64,000 bases of DNA, from positions 496,001 through 560,000 of the forward strand of contig NZ_JAMQON010000001.1 in assembly GCF_031624395.1 (NCBI RefSeq), written 5' to 3'. The notes under the pieces are model-generated. The model saw only the letters and a list, made by a program, of their open reading frames with translations. It had not been told where the DNA came from and searched no databases. Of this stretch, positions 16,710 through 24,969 are shown piece after piece (position 1 is the stretch's first letter; each line of letters opens with the position of its first letter). The DNA comes from Halomicroarcula saliterrae. GTDB lineage: Archaea; Halobacteriota; Halobacteria; Halobacteriales; Haloarculaceae. The position numbers were made by a program, and so were the translations under genes.

Positions 16710-17873
16710 ATGACCGACGTGGTCGTCGTGGACGGCGCGAGAACCGCACACGGGGAACTACTGGGCGCGCTCGCCGACCGGTCGGCGACCGACCTCGGCC
16801 TCGCGGTGACCGAGGGACTGCTCGACCGAAGCGGGATCGGCCCGGAACTCGTCGACTGGGTCTGTCTGGGTAACTGCGTTCAGGCCGGCGTCGGCCAGGT
16901 GCCCGCCAGACAGGTCGTCGTCGACTCCCCGCTCCCGGACAGTTGTCCGGCGACGACGACCAACGAGGCCTCCGGGTCGGGCCTGCGGGCCATCACGAAC
17001 GCTGTCGACCGCATCGAGGCCGGCCGGGCGTCCGTCGTTATCGCCGGCGGCATGGAGTCGATGTCGAACGCGCCGTATCTCGTCCGGGAGCTGCGCGAGG
17101 GGCGGCGCCACGGCGACACGACGCTGGTCGATTCGATGATTCACGACGCGCTGTGGGACGCGAACCTCGACGCCCACATGGGGACGCTCACCGACCGCAT
17201 CGCCGAGCGTTTCGAAATCTCCCGGGCGGCACAGGACGAGTACGCCCGCCGGAGCAACCACCGGGCCGGCGAGGCCATCGCCGAGGGCGCCTTCGAGCAG
17301 GAGGTCGTCCCCGTGGACGTCGGGGATCATCTGGTCACGGAAGACGAGGGCCCCCGTCCCGAGACGACCATGGAGGACCTCGCGGCCCTGCCCCCCGCCT
17401 TCGGCGAGGACGGGACCATCACCGCGGGCAACGCCTCGAAGCTCTCGGACGGCGCCGGCGGCGTGTTGCTCGCCGACGCCGAGACCGCCGACGCGGCCGG
17501 CGTCGGTCCCATGGCACACGTCGAGGAGTACGCCGTGGCTTACCGCGACCCCGCGGAGTTCTCGCTCGCGGTCTGTGACGCGCTCGAAGCCCTCTTCGAG
17601 CGTGCCGACATCGGCGTCGGGGACGTGGACCACTTCGAGCTCAACGAGGCCTTCGCGGCACAGATGGTGTACGTCGCCGACGAACTCGACATCCCCGCCG
17701 ACAAGCACAATCCGCTGGGCGGCGCGGTGGCGCTCGGCCATCCTATCGGCGCCAGCGGCGGCATCCTCACGACGACGCTGCTGTACGCCATGGAACACGG
17801 GGATTACGACAGAGGCGTCGTGGCGATGAGCGTTGGCGGCGGGGGCGCGTTAGCGATGTCGTTGAGGCGGTAG
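16710..17873 (+). CDS. Thiolase family protein with Ser in place of both catalytic Cys
   Basis: 387 residues, collinear with acetyl-CoA acyltransferases: TNEASGSGLRAI (84-95), GGMESMSNAPYL, NEAFAAQ (from Asn312), GHPIGASGG (His344) and a C-terminal VGGGGALAMSL. In classical thiolases the nucleophile is Cys in N-K-x-C-x-S-G and the acid/base is Cys before the GGG. Here these are Ser88 and Ser374; the codons are TCC and AGC. His344 and Asn312 are kept. The family makes or cleaves 3-ketoacyl-CoA; whether this one is catalytic is uncertain. It lacks an adjacent OB-fold partner. Confidence 0.85.
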   Translation: MTDVVVVDGARTAHGELLGALADRSATDLGLAVTEGLLDRSGIGPELVDWVCLGNCVQAGVGQVPARQVVVDSPLPDSCPATTTNEASGSGLRAITNAVDRIEAGRASVVIAGGMESMSNAPYLVRELREGRRHGDTTLVDSMIHDALWDANLDAHMGTLTDRIAERFEISRAAQDEYARRSNHRAGEAIAEGAFEQEVVPVDVGDHLVTEDEGPRPETTMEDLAALPPAFGEDGTITAGNASKLSDGAGGVLLADAETADAAGVGPMAHVEEYAVAYRDPAEFSLAVCDALEALFERADIGVGDVDHFELNEAFAAQMVYVADELDIPADKHNPLGGAVALGHPIGASGGILTTTLLYAMEHGDYDRGVVAMSVGGGGALAMSLRR

Positions 17874-17951
17874 GCCCGCCCGGCGGCAACGCGAGTGAGC
17901 GTTGGCGGCGGGGGCGCGTTAGCGATGTCGTTGAGGCGGTAGGCCCGCCCG
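17827..17951 (+). repeat. 56-bp near-tandem direct repeat at the thiolase 3' end
   Basis: 17827-17882 and 17896-17951 are identical over 56 bp, with a 13-bp spacer (period 69). The repeated unit contains the last 15 codons and stop of the thiolase plus flanking DNA, so the second copy is a non-coding duplicate of the gene end. The perfect identity indicates a recent event. Confidence 0.9.
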
Positions 17952-18018
17952 CGACGGTATGGAAACTGGCACGTAGCTCGGAACTACGCTTGTAACGCCC
18001 CGCCGGCTATCTCGTCTG

Positions 18019-18336
18019 ATGTCTGATTCACAGAAGGAAAACGCACGAGAGGGGACGGAAAACGAGGCCGGCACTGTTCGCAGCCAGATTACACCCGACC
18101 CCGAGACCGCGGAGTACGACCTCCTTGAGACAATCGCCGACTTCGAGGGCTGTCAGATAGAGGACCTCCCCTCGCTGTACAACGAGGTCGAACACGTCGT
18201 CGAGACGCTGTTCAAGACGCCGCCGTCGACGGCCGCCCAGATGTCTCTCTCGTTTTCTTATATCGGCTATCGGGTCACTCTCGACCGGAGCGGGAACGTC
18301 AAACTGGTCCGTGTCGCGGATACGGTGCCGGGCTGA
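18019..18336 (+). CDS. HalOD1 output domain protein
   Basis: 105 residues. After a hydrophilic N-terminus the C-terminal 75 residues match the haloarchaeal output domain 1: ETIADFEGCQIEDLPSLYN, then FSYIGYRVTLDRSGNVKL. HalOD1 proteins are common small haloarchaeal proteins, thought to act in signalling, sometimes fused to receivers; here the domain is alone. The gene is monocistronic, following the duplicated thiolase tail. Confidence 0.85.
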   Translation: MSDSQKENAREGTENEAGTVRSQITPDPETAEYDLLETIADFEGCQIEDLPSLYNEVEHVVETLFKTPPSTAAQMSLSFSYIGYRVTLDRSGNVKLVRVADTVPG

Positions 18337-18429
18337 GGCGGTCCCGAACGCCGAATGCTGACACCCCCTGTCCGGGACCGTGCCGCCCAATCGGCAAGAA
18401 CTATCGGCCCGGCCGCCCCCAGAGGTGGT

Positions 18430-19551
18430 ATGATAGGATTCTCAAGTCGCGTCGAAGCGGTGTCCATCTCGGGTATCCGCGAAGTGTTCGAGGCCGCCGG
18501 CGAGGACGCTATCAACCTCGGGCTCGGCCAGCCCGACTTCCCGACCCCCGACCACGCCCGCGAGGCCGCGGTCGAGGCTATCCAGTCGGGGCAGGTCGAC
18601 GCCTACACGTCGAACAAGGGGACGCTCGAACTCCGTGAGGCCATCGCCGACAAACACGCCAGGGACAACGGCCTCGACGTGGACCCCGCGGACATCATCG
18701 CTACCTCCGGCGGGAGCGAGGCGCTACACATCGCGCTTGAGGCGCACGTCGATGCGGGCCAAGAGGTTATTTTCCCGGACCCCGGCTTCGTCTCCTACGA
18801 CGCGCTGACCCATCTCGCCGGCGGGACGCCCGAGCCGGTCGGCCTGCGCGAGGACCTGACGATGGCGCCCGAGGCGGTCGAGGACGCCATCACGGACGAC
18901 ACCGCGGCGTTCGTCGTCAACTCGCCGGCGAACCCGACCGGGGCCGTCCAGTCCACCGAGGACATGCGCGAGTTCGCCCGTATCGCCGACGAACACGACG
19001 TGCTCTGCATCTCCGACGAGGTGTACGAACACCAGGTGTTCGAGGGCGAGCACCGCTCGCCGGCGGCGTTCGACGACTCGGGCAACGTGGTCGTCGTCAA
19101 CGCCTGCTCGAAGGCCTACTCGATGACCGGCTGGCGGCTGGGCTGGGTCACCGGCGCGACGGAACGGGTAGAGCGGATGCTCCGGGTCCACCAGTACGCT
19201 CAGGCCTGTGCCTCCGCGCCGGCCCAGTACGCCGCCGAGGCCGCCCTGTCGGGGCCACAGGACGCCGTCGCCGAGATGCGCGAGGCGTTCCGGGAACGCC
19301 GGGATATCCTGCTGGACGGCTTCGAGGAGATGGGGCTGGAGTGTCCCACACCGAAAGGCGCCTTCTACGCGATGCCGAAGGTCCCCGAGGGGTGGGTCGA
19401 CGAGGTCATAGGGCGCGGCGTCGTCGTCGTCCCGGGCGACGCGTTCGGGGCCAACGGCGCGGGCTATGCCCGCATCTCCTACGCCACCGACACCGAGACG
19501 CTCCGCGAGGCCATCGATATCATGGCCGAGGCGACCGCCGCTCTGGAGTAG
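18430..19551 (+). CDS. Class I/II PLP-dependent aminotransferase
   Basis: 373 residues from the ATG at 18430. GLGQPDFPTP, ATSGGSEAL, NSPANPTGAV, SDEVYEH and SKAYSMTGWRLGW are in order, with PLP-binding Lys228. The C-terminal ARISYAT supplies the substrate-carboxylate Arg. The sequence resembles archaeal aspartate/aromatic aminotransferases (AspC family). Amino acid specificity is not decidable by eye. Not linked in an operon. Confidence 0.88.
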   Translation: MIGFSSRVEAVSISGIREVFEAAGEDAINLGLGQPDFPTPDHAREAAVEAIQSGQVDAYTSNKGTLELREAIADKHARDNGLDVDPADIIATSGGSEALHIALEAHVDAGQEVIFPDPGFVSYDALTHLAGGTPEPVGLREDLTMAPEAVEDAITDDTAAFVVNSPANPTGAVQSTEDMREFARIADEHDVLCISDEVYEHQVFEGEHRSPAAFDDSGNVVVVNACSKAYSMTGWRLGWVTGATERVERMLRVHQYAQACASAPAQYAAEAALSGPQDAVAEMREAFRERRDILLDGFEEMGLECPTPKGAFYAMPKVPEGWVDEVIGRGVVVVPGDAFGANGAGYARISYATDTETLREAIDIMAEATAALE

Positions 19552-19719
19552 GCCCCAATTTGGAAGAGAGTTCGAAGAACTGTTTTGTAGTCGGCTCGCC
19601 TCGACGCGAGTGAACGAGCTGTGGTCACCCTCAATGACACCGAACGCAGGGACGCCGACACTCGGGGCGGGGAGCGCCAACTATTTAGTACGGCCACGAA
19701 GAGCACCGAAAGGAGAGGG

Positions 19720-19998
19720 ATGGAGAAAGCGCTCTGGTATCTTCTGACGGCGACACGTGGCGGTGCCAACCGGGCGCGTATCATCGACGCTCTCACCGAC
19801 AGACCGAAAAACGCCAACGAGCTGGCCGACGAGCTCGACGTCGGGTACAAGACCGTTCGCCACCACATGGAGCAACTCGAAGACCACGACATCGTCGAAT
19901 CCGGCGACGAATCGTACGCCAAACTGTACTTCCTCACCGACCGGTTCGACACGTACCGGGACACCTTCGAGGACATCGTAGAGCAGATGGACACATGA
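19720..19998 (+). CDS. Winged-helix DNA-binding protein
   Basis: 92 residues, an ArsR/MarR-like winged helix filling the whole protein: ANRARIIDALTDRPKNANELADELDV, recognition helix YKTVRHHMEQLEDHDIVE, wing GDESYAKLYFLT. A TATA-like CTATTTAG (19681-19688) lies about 35 bp upstream and AGGAGAGGG directly precedes the ATG, a rare possible ribosome-binding site here. It is followed after 52 bp by a small membrane protein gene, a pairing seen often in haloarchaea. Confidence 0.78.
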   Translation: MEKALWYLLTATRGGANRARIIDALTDRPKNANELADELDVGYKTVRHHMEQLEDHDIVESGDESYAKLYFLTDRFDTYRDTFEDIVEQMDT

Positions 19999-20050
19999 CC
20001 GGTGCACACGCGCAACCGACGGGCCGGCGGCGAGCCGGGGTGAGCCGCTG

Positions 20051-20347
20051 ATGGCGATGGGACCGCTCATCACCGCTGCGGTGGTGCTCGCGGGGCTGAA
20101 CACACTGCTCTTGCTCCCGCTCGTGGGCGTCTGGATTCGCAACTACAGCACCTTCGGCACCGGGCTGGTCGGCGGGCTCGTCCTCTTTGCCGTCGCGATG
20201 CTCGCGGAGAACGCGATGGCCATCTACTTCTTTTTCTCGATGGCCAGCTTCTACAGCGGCGACCCCGGCGTCCAGAAGGTCGTGTTGATACTGCGGGGCC
20301 TGCAGTTCGTCGCCATCGCCGCCCTGAGTTACACGACCCTTCGATAG
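20051..20347 (+). CDS. Small membrane protein paired with the winged-helix gene
   Basis: 98 residues with about three hydrophobic helices (7-30, 36-60, 76-95), including NAMAIYFFFSMASFYSGDPG. An alternative start is the ATG two codons in. It probably senses or accompanies the regulator encoded upstream, as in other haloarchaeal HTH/membrane pairs (DUF7521-like). The function is unknown and the family name is tentative. Confidence 0.62.
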   Translation: MAMGPLITAAVVLAGLNTLLLLPLVGVWIRNYSTFGTGLVGGLVLFAVAMLAENAMAIYFFFSMASFYSGDPGVQKVVLILRGLQFVAIAALSYTTLR

Positions 20348-20511
20348 CTGTTTCTCCCGACTTCGCCACAGGTCGGTTCGCCCGACCGCCGGAAGGGTCC
20401 ACCCGCCCGACCGGCCACACGCTGGGCTCTCCGGCGGTTCTGGCTCCGTCTCCCGTCGGCAACCACTGCTAGGCGAAGGACCGATACGTCTTCACGCGCT
20501 ACCGGGTTTCA

Positions 20512-20883
20512 ATGGACCATCTCGCACCGTCGAACGTCCCGGTGTACGCGACGACCGACGAGCAACAGGCCATCTGGGACCGCTGTCGCGACCGCGGTCA
20601 GCCGGTCATCGCCATCCGGCGGGCCACCCGCGGCTACATCGTGAAATACGACCTCCAGCAGCTCGACCAGCAGCTCTCACAGCGGGCGTTACAGAAACTC
20701 CGGGACCGGGTGCGCTCCCGGCGGCCCTACCCCACGAACACCGACCCCATCTCGGAGACGGAGGGCGTCGGCGGCGAGGCGGGACCGGTGTCGGGCGAAC
20801 TACATAGCCCGAGCGAGCAGGCGGCCCGGGATCTGGCCTCGCACATCTCGCCGTTCGTGCTCGACCGGGACAACTGGCGGTAG
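20512..20883 (+). CDS. Conserved haloarchaeal hypothetical protein
   Basis: 123 residues, soluble. The N-terminal half predicts a small alpha/beta fold (VPVYATTDEQQAIWDRC, then TRGYIVKYDLQQLDQQL). The C-terminal part is Pro/Gly/Glu-rich and looks disordered, ending SPFVLDRDNWR. Good haloarchaeal codon use and a clean ATG support a real gene. No function recognised. Confidence 0.6.
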   Translation: MDHLAPSNVPVYATTDEQQAIWDRCRDRGQPVIAIRRATRGYIVKYDLQQLDQQLSQRALQKLRDRVRSRRPYPTNTDPISETEGVGGEAGPVSGELHSPSEQAARDLASHISPFVLDRDNWR

Positions 20884-20958
20884 GGGTCGGTCGGTAACCG
20901 AGACGTACCCGGACGTACCGTACGAGACTTTTTGACGCTGCCGTCCCTCGAAACAGCC

Positions 20959-21813
20959 ATGGCAGTGGCCCGACACGAGTCCGGCGTCGTCGGAGCCAGC
21001 AAGGCACTCGCCTCGCAGGTCCACCCCGTGTTCATGCTCCCGCCGCTCGCGACCTCGCTCTTTGGCGCCGTGCTGGCGGGGAGCGTCGACCTCGCCGTGG
21101 CCGGCCTCCACGCGCTGGCGATGTTCTTCGCCGTCTACACCGCTCACGTCAAGGACGGCTACGTCGATTTCCACGTCCGGGGCGAGGACGACGACCACCC
21201 GCTGACCGTCGGGGGCTGTCGGGGCGCACTCGTCGGGGCCGCGGCCGGCTTTCTGGCCTGTACGGTCGGCCTGTGGCTGCTGGTCTCGCCGCTCGCGGCG
21301 CTCGTGACCGCGCCGACGTGGGTCATCGGCTACACGCACGCCCCGCAACTGGACCTGAACACCGTGGGCGCGACGATGGGGTATCCCGGCGGCATCGCGC
21401 TCGCGCTGCTGGGCGGCTACTACGCGCAGGCGACGAGCGTCGGGCCGCAGGTGCTCGGGCTGGCCGCGGTCTTCTTGCTCATGCTGACCGGCATCAAAAT
21501 CATCGACGACGAGACGGACTACGACTACGACCGCTCCATCCAGAAGCGGACCGTCGCGGTCGTCCTCGGCCCCCGGCGGGCCAGACAGTTCGCTCTCTCG
21601 CTGTTCGTCGCCGCGATGGTCGGCGTGGTCGGCTTGGCGCTGGCCCTGCCCGGGATTCCGCCGACCGCCGCCGGCGGAGCCGTGGTGTTCGGGGTCGTCC
21701 TCGCGGTTGCCTACCGTGCCGAGGCGAAACTCGCGACGATGCTGCTCATCCGGGGGTCGTATCTCTTCCTCGCTGTGCTCGTCGCTGCGGTGTGGTTCCG
21801 GCCACTGGGGTAG
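20959..21813 (+). CDS. UbiA family prenyltransferase
   Basis: 284 residues with eight or nine hydrophobic helices. The two Asp-rich loops of the family are present: DGYVDFHVRGEDDD near residue 72-85 and DDETDYDYDRS near 190, which bind the Mg-prenyl diphosphate. Substrates of haloarchaeal UbiA proteins include menaquinone precursors and archaeal lipid intermediates. The first motif is not the NxxxD of MenA, so substrate is left open. Monocistronic. Confidence 0.83.
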   Translation: MAVARHESGVVGASKALASQVHPVFMLPPLATSLFGAVLAGSVDLAVAGLHALAMFFAVYTAHVKDGYVDFHVRGEDDDHPLTVGGCRGALVGAAAGFLACTVGLWLLVSPLAALVTAPTWVIGYTHAPQLDLNTVGATMGYPGGIALALLGGYYAQATSVGPQVLGLAAVFLLMLTGIKIIDDETDYDYDRSIQKRTVAVVLGPRRARQFALSLFVAAMVGVVGLALALPGIPPTAAGGAVVFGVVLAVAYRAEAKLATMLLIRGSYLFLAVLVAAVWFRPLG

Positions 21814-21834
21814 TCACCCCAGCCTCCCGACCCT

Positions 21835-22068
21835 CTACCCGGTGTCGTGGTCCCGCGTCCGGAGGCTGTGACGAGTGCCCGGGTCACCGAGCGAGATGCC
21901 ACACCGTAGCTCTGCGAGACACTCCCGGTGGACCAGTTCCTCGCGCCGTTGCGGGTCAGCGGTCGGGGGAATCCGCCGCTGACAGACCCGACAGAGATAC
22001 GTCGCATCGCCCTCCTCGTCGGTGTCACCGGTCGGTTCCTGACGTTGCGAGTTAGATTTTGGCTCCAT
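21835..22068 (-). CDS. Small zinc-finger-like protein
   Basis: 77 residues. A CRVCQRRI knuckle (about 26-33) followed by ELVHRECLAELRC supplies a plausible C-x2-C...H-x3-C zinc site. The N-terminal 20 residues are hydrophilic and likely disordered. Stops at 21835, just after the UbiA gene on the opposite strand. No family recognised; a small DNA- or protein-binding module is possible. Confidence 0.5.
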   Translation of the reverse strand: MEPKSNSQRQEPTGDTDEEGDATYLCRVCQRRIPPTADPQRREELVHRECLAELRCGISLGDPGTRHSLRTRDHDTG

Positions 22069-22200
22069 TCATACCACTCGGTTGAGGTGTTACTACCGTT
22101 CTACCTTGTTAGAGAGGATATAACCCGAATTGACCGCCGGTTCGACTGTGGTTGCTACCCAGTTACGCGGCCGCTCGCCACCGAAAGGGGACGACTGTTC

Positions 22201-23064
22201 CTACGACGGCTGTGAGTGCGGTGGCCGATCGGACTGGCCGGACGCGACGTACTTGTACCAGAGTCGCCAGACGAACCCTCTGAGCAACAGCAACGAGAGG
22301 TTCGGCGCGAAATGCCGGTACCTGATACCGCTCGTCTCGTCGCTGTAGACCGCCTGCATCGCGACGTCCGCGACCTCCATGTTGTTCGCGTCGAGTCTGA
22401 TGAGGAGGTCGTTGAGAAAGCCGTAGTCCTCGTAGAGCTCCTCGATGGCGATCGCGTCGAGCGCTTCCGCCGATATCGCCGTGTACCCGTTCTGTGGGTC
22501 CCGCACCCCCCACTTTCCACTCGCGACTCTCGTCAGCCACGTCAACAGCGTGTTCCCGAACAGCCGCCAGCGAGACATCTCCCGGCAGTGGCGAGGGCTG
22601 ACGAGCCGGTCCCCTTTCGCGTAGTCCGCCTCGTCGTTTACGACGGGGTCGACGATTCTGTCCAGTATCGCCGGGTCCATCTGCCCGTCACCGTCGATTA
22701 CCGCCACGACGTCGAGTTCCATCGTCTGTGCTATCCTGTACCCCGTTTTTATCGCTGCCCCACGCCCTCGGTTGGTCGTGTGGCGGACCGTGACCGTCCG
22801 GCGGTCGAACTCGGACGGCGGCTCCGCGGCGGCCATCGTTCTCGTTCCGCCGTCCGAACGGCTTTTCCTCGCAGTCTCGCCGGTGACTCTCGAACGCGTG
22901 TCCCCGATGTGCTCGTGGATTTCCTCCCACGTCCCGTCGGTGGAGTGGTCGTCTATCACGACCACCGCACTCACGTAGTTCGGCACGCTGTCGATGACGT
23001 CACCGATGAACCCCGCTTCGTTGTACGCTGGAATTACCACCCCGAGAGACGTCTCTTCGTACAT
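22201..23064 (-). CDS. Family 2 glycosyltransferase
   Basis: 287 residues from the ATG at 23064 (MYEETSLGVVIPAYNEAGFI). GT-A motifs are IDDHSTDGTW (37-46), NRGRGAAIKTGYRIA, the metal-binding DGDGQMDP and a DPQNGYTAIS acceptor loop. It resembles DPM1/undecaprenyl-phosphate hexose transferases without membrane helices. A 30-residue insertion after the first motif (TRSRVTGETARKSRSDGG...) is unusual. It opens the polysaccharide region and reads away from it. Confidence 0.84.
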   Translation of the reverse strand: MYEETSLGVVIPAYNEAGFIGDVIDSVPNYVSAVVVIDDHSTDGTWEEIHEHIGDTRSRVTGETARKSRSDGGTRTMAAAEPPSEFDRRTVTVRHTTNRGRGAAIKTGYRIAQTMELDVVAVIDGDGQMDPAILDRIVDPVVNDEADYAKGDRLVSPRHCREMSRWRLFGNTLLTWLTRVASGKWGVRDPQNGYTAISAEALDAIAIEELYEDYGFLNDLLIRLDANNMEVADVAMQAVYSDETSGIRYRHFAPNLSLLLLRGFVWRLWYKYVASGQSDRPPHSQPS

Positions 23065-23562
23065 TTTAACTCCCCCCCAGCAGCGCTGCATCGACCCCGG
23101 CGGGAAGCGTCGATATTTCGGCCGCTGCGTGTGTCGACCCGCGGGGGCGGCCTCCTCCCGCTACCTGTGTATTAGTAACCTTACTGGCGCGATTGTGTGT
23201 ACGAATCATTTGCTTTCGGTCCAGAGATCGCTCGGCTGAACGAAACTCCGGATAAGGCGAGCTTAGATGACACTCCCCATTGTTATCCCGTCGCTTCGGA
23301 TTCTCATGCCGTCCGATACCGGCTGTAACGACGCCTTACCGCCTCTGACTGCCGTTATAGGGAGTCAGTTGCTATCACCGACAGTCCGTCTGTGCCCGCC
23401 CGTCGGACGCCGACCGTTGCGAGACGCCCCGTTCGTTCGGCCCCCGACGCACCGTTCGGAGTCCGACAGCAGCTGGTGGCTTCACTCATCTCAGCGGGAA
23501 TTGTCAAATTACCAGTGGTAACAAAATAATAACAACAGAGCGCAAAACAGTGGTGTTAATCG
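23065..23562. other. Long intergenic region of the polysaccharide locus
   Basis: About 500 bp with no convincing gene. Lower GC than the coding DNA near both ends. Just before the PIG-L gene is TTACCA-G-TGGTAA (23508-23520), a perfect palindrome around one base, followed by A/T-rich ACAAAATAATAAC, which is a probable promoter. The palindrome shares TACCAG with a cluster of sites at 26867-27179. Confidence 0.45.
23508..23520. promoter_or_regulatory. Palindromic TTACCAGTGGTAA upstream of PIG-L gene
   Basis: Perfect 6+1+6 inverted repeat, 43 bp before the start codon and adjacent to an A/T-rich stretch. A regulator-binding site is plausible from position and symmetry; the cognate regulator is unknown. 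Confidence 0.45.
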
Positions 23563-24195
23563 ATGAAAGTTGCTGCCATTGGGGCACACCCCGACGACAT
23601 AGAGATCGGGGCCGGTGCGTCGATCGCGGTCCATCGAAACCGAGGCGACACCGTTCGATTCATAATTCTGACAAAAGGGGGAAAGGTCGCCGAGCGGGAA
23701 CAGCGACGGGCCGAAGCCGAGCGAGCGGCCGGCATACTGGACGTCGACGACGTCCAGTTTCTCGGATACGAGGACACTGAGGTCCCGTACAACCAGGACA
23801 CTGTGGACGAACTCGAAGCGAAGCTCTCGGCGATTGATCCGGACCGCGTCTACATCCACGCCGAGGAGGACACCCATCAGGACCATCGCCGCGCCGCGAA
23901 AGCGTCGATCACGGCCTCGCGGGACATCAATCAGGTGCTCGCCTTCGAGGCTCCATCGACGCGGTCGTCCTTCGCGCCGCAGTACTACAACTCCGTGCCA
24001 GAGGGGGTCATCGAGGGGAAGATCGAGGCGATACGCTCACACAGGTCACAGCAGGAAAAGAAGTATCTCGAAGCGGAGGCGATGAAGGGACTCGCTCGGT
24101 TCCGGGGACGACAGGCCAACTCGACGTACGCCGAGGCCTTTCAGGTCATCCGCATCAACAACATGTACAAGTCCGACTTCTACGGCAGCCGCTGA
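23563..24195 (+). CDS. PIG-L (LmbE-like) deacetylase
   Basis: 210 residues. The zinc-binding GAHPDDIEIG is at 7-16 and the second motif THQDHR is near 104-109, both complete. This family removes N-acetyl groups from GlcNAc-type sugars and related conjugates. The length is that of single-domain cytosolic members. The neighbouring UDP-GlcNAc 2-epimerase, GT2 and ATP-grasp genes suggest a sugar precursor or glycan as substrate. Convergent with the HAD gene by 1 bp. Confidence 0.88.
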   Translation: MKVAAIGAHPDDIEIGAGASIAVHRNRGDTVRFIILTKGGKVAEREQRRAEAERAAGILDVDDVQFLGYEDTEVPYNQDTVDELEAKLSAIDPDRVYIHAEEDTHQDHRRAAKASITASRDINQVLAFEAPSTRSSFAPQYYNSVPEGVIEGKIEAIRSHRSQQEKKYLEAEAMKGLARFRGRQANSTYAEAFQVIRINNMYKSDFYGSR

Positions 24196-24196
24196 G

Positions 24197-24853
24197 TCAG
24201 CGGTCGAGCCGTGGTATCGCCTCGCGGACCTCGGCCAGCGAGTCGACCTCGATATCGGGGACGGCGTCGCCGCGAGCGGCCGCACTCGCGTAGTGGCCCC
24301 GCCGGAGCCTGATTGTGGTCATCCCCAGTCGATTTGGCTGGGGGAAATCGAGTTCGGGGCGGTCACCGACGAACGCCATCGCGTCGTGTGACACCCCGAA
24401 GCGCGCTGCCATCTCGATGAAGGGGTCGGGTGCGTGCTTCGAGTCCTCCCGGTCCGCCGTGACGATGACCTCGTCGACGTGACCGTCGAGTCCCAGTCGG
24501 GCGAGCTTCCCGCGACCGTTGGTCCCGCCCGTGATGACGCCGATGTCGTACGCCGTCCGCAGCGAGTCGAGCGTCTCGACGGCGTCCCGGTACGGGACCA
24601 GCGGCCCCTCGGAGTCGTGATACGCCCGTACGAGAGCCGGCACGTGGTCCTCGGAGAGCCCGGCCTCCGCGAGCACGACGTCGAACGTCGCCGTCCGCCG
24701 GCCCCGCCCGAAGTACGCCTCGACGAGTTCCTCGGTGAGGTCGACACCAGTCCGGCGCGCCAGTTCCGACGCGGCGTTTTCCAGCCCCGCTCTGGCGTAC
24801 TGTCGGTCGTCGAACAGCGTCCCGTCCAGGTCGAAACACACTGCGTGGACCAT
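24197..24853 (-). CDS. HAD family hydrolase
   Basis: 218 residues from the ATG at 24853. Motif I is DLDGTLFDD (8-16), motif II TGGT, then the Lys and the acidic FVGDRPELDFPQPNRLGM as motif III/IV. The helical cap between motifs I and II places it with subfamily I phosphatases such as phosphoglycolate phosphatase and sugar phosphatases. In this locus it could dephosphorylate a sugar phosphate. The 21-codon upstream extension is rejected. Confidence 0.85.
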   Translation of the reverse strand: MVHAVCFDLDGTLFDDRQYARAGLENAASELARRTGVDLTEELVEAYFGRGRRTATFDVVLAEAGLSEDHVPALVRAYHDSEGPLVPYRDAVETLDSLRTAYDIGVITGGTNGRGKLARLGLDGHVDEVIVTADREDSKHAPDPFIEMAARFGVSHDAMAFVGDRPELDFPQPNRLGMTTIRLRRGHYASAAARGDAVPDIEVDSLAEVREAIPRLDR

Positions 24854-24969
24854 GGTGGCAAGTACGCGGTATCGAACGTCCCCGCGAACGAAAAGTACGC
24901 GCCCGCTACGTGCCACGCTCCGGGTGAAATCCGTGCATATTGAAACCCCTCACCCGTGGACCACCGCGC

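Noticed and set aside
17896-17951. Insertion sequence or terminal repeat after the thiolase
   Set aside because: The 56-bp repeat is a copy of the gene end with no transposase or inverted ends nearby.
23215-23521. Possible small gene in the gap before the PIG-L gene (84-codon frame at 23267)
   Set aside because: Composition is Ser/Pro/Arg-rich with no conserved pattern; the region looks like control DNA.
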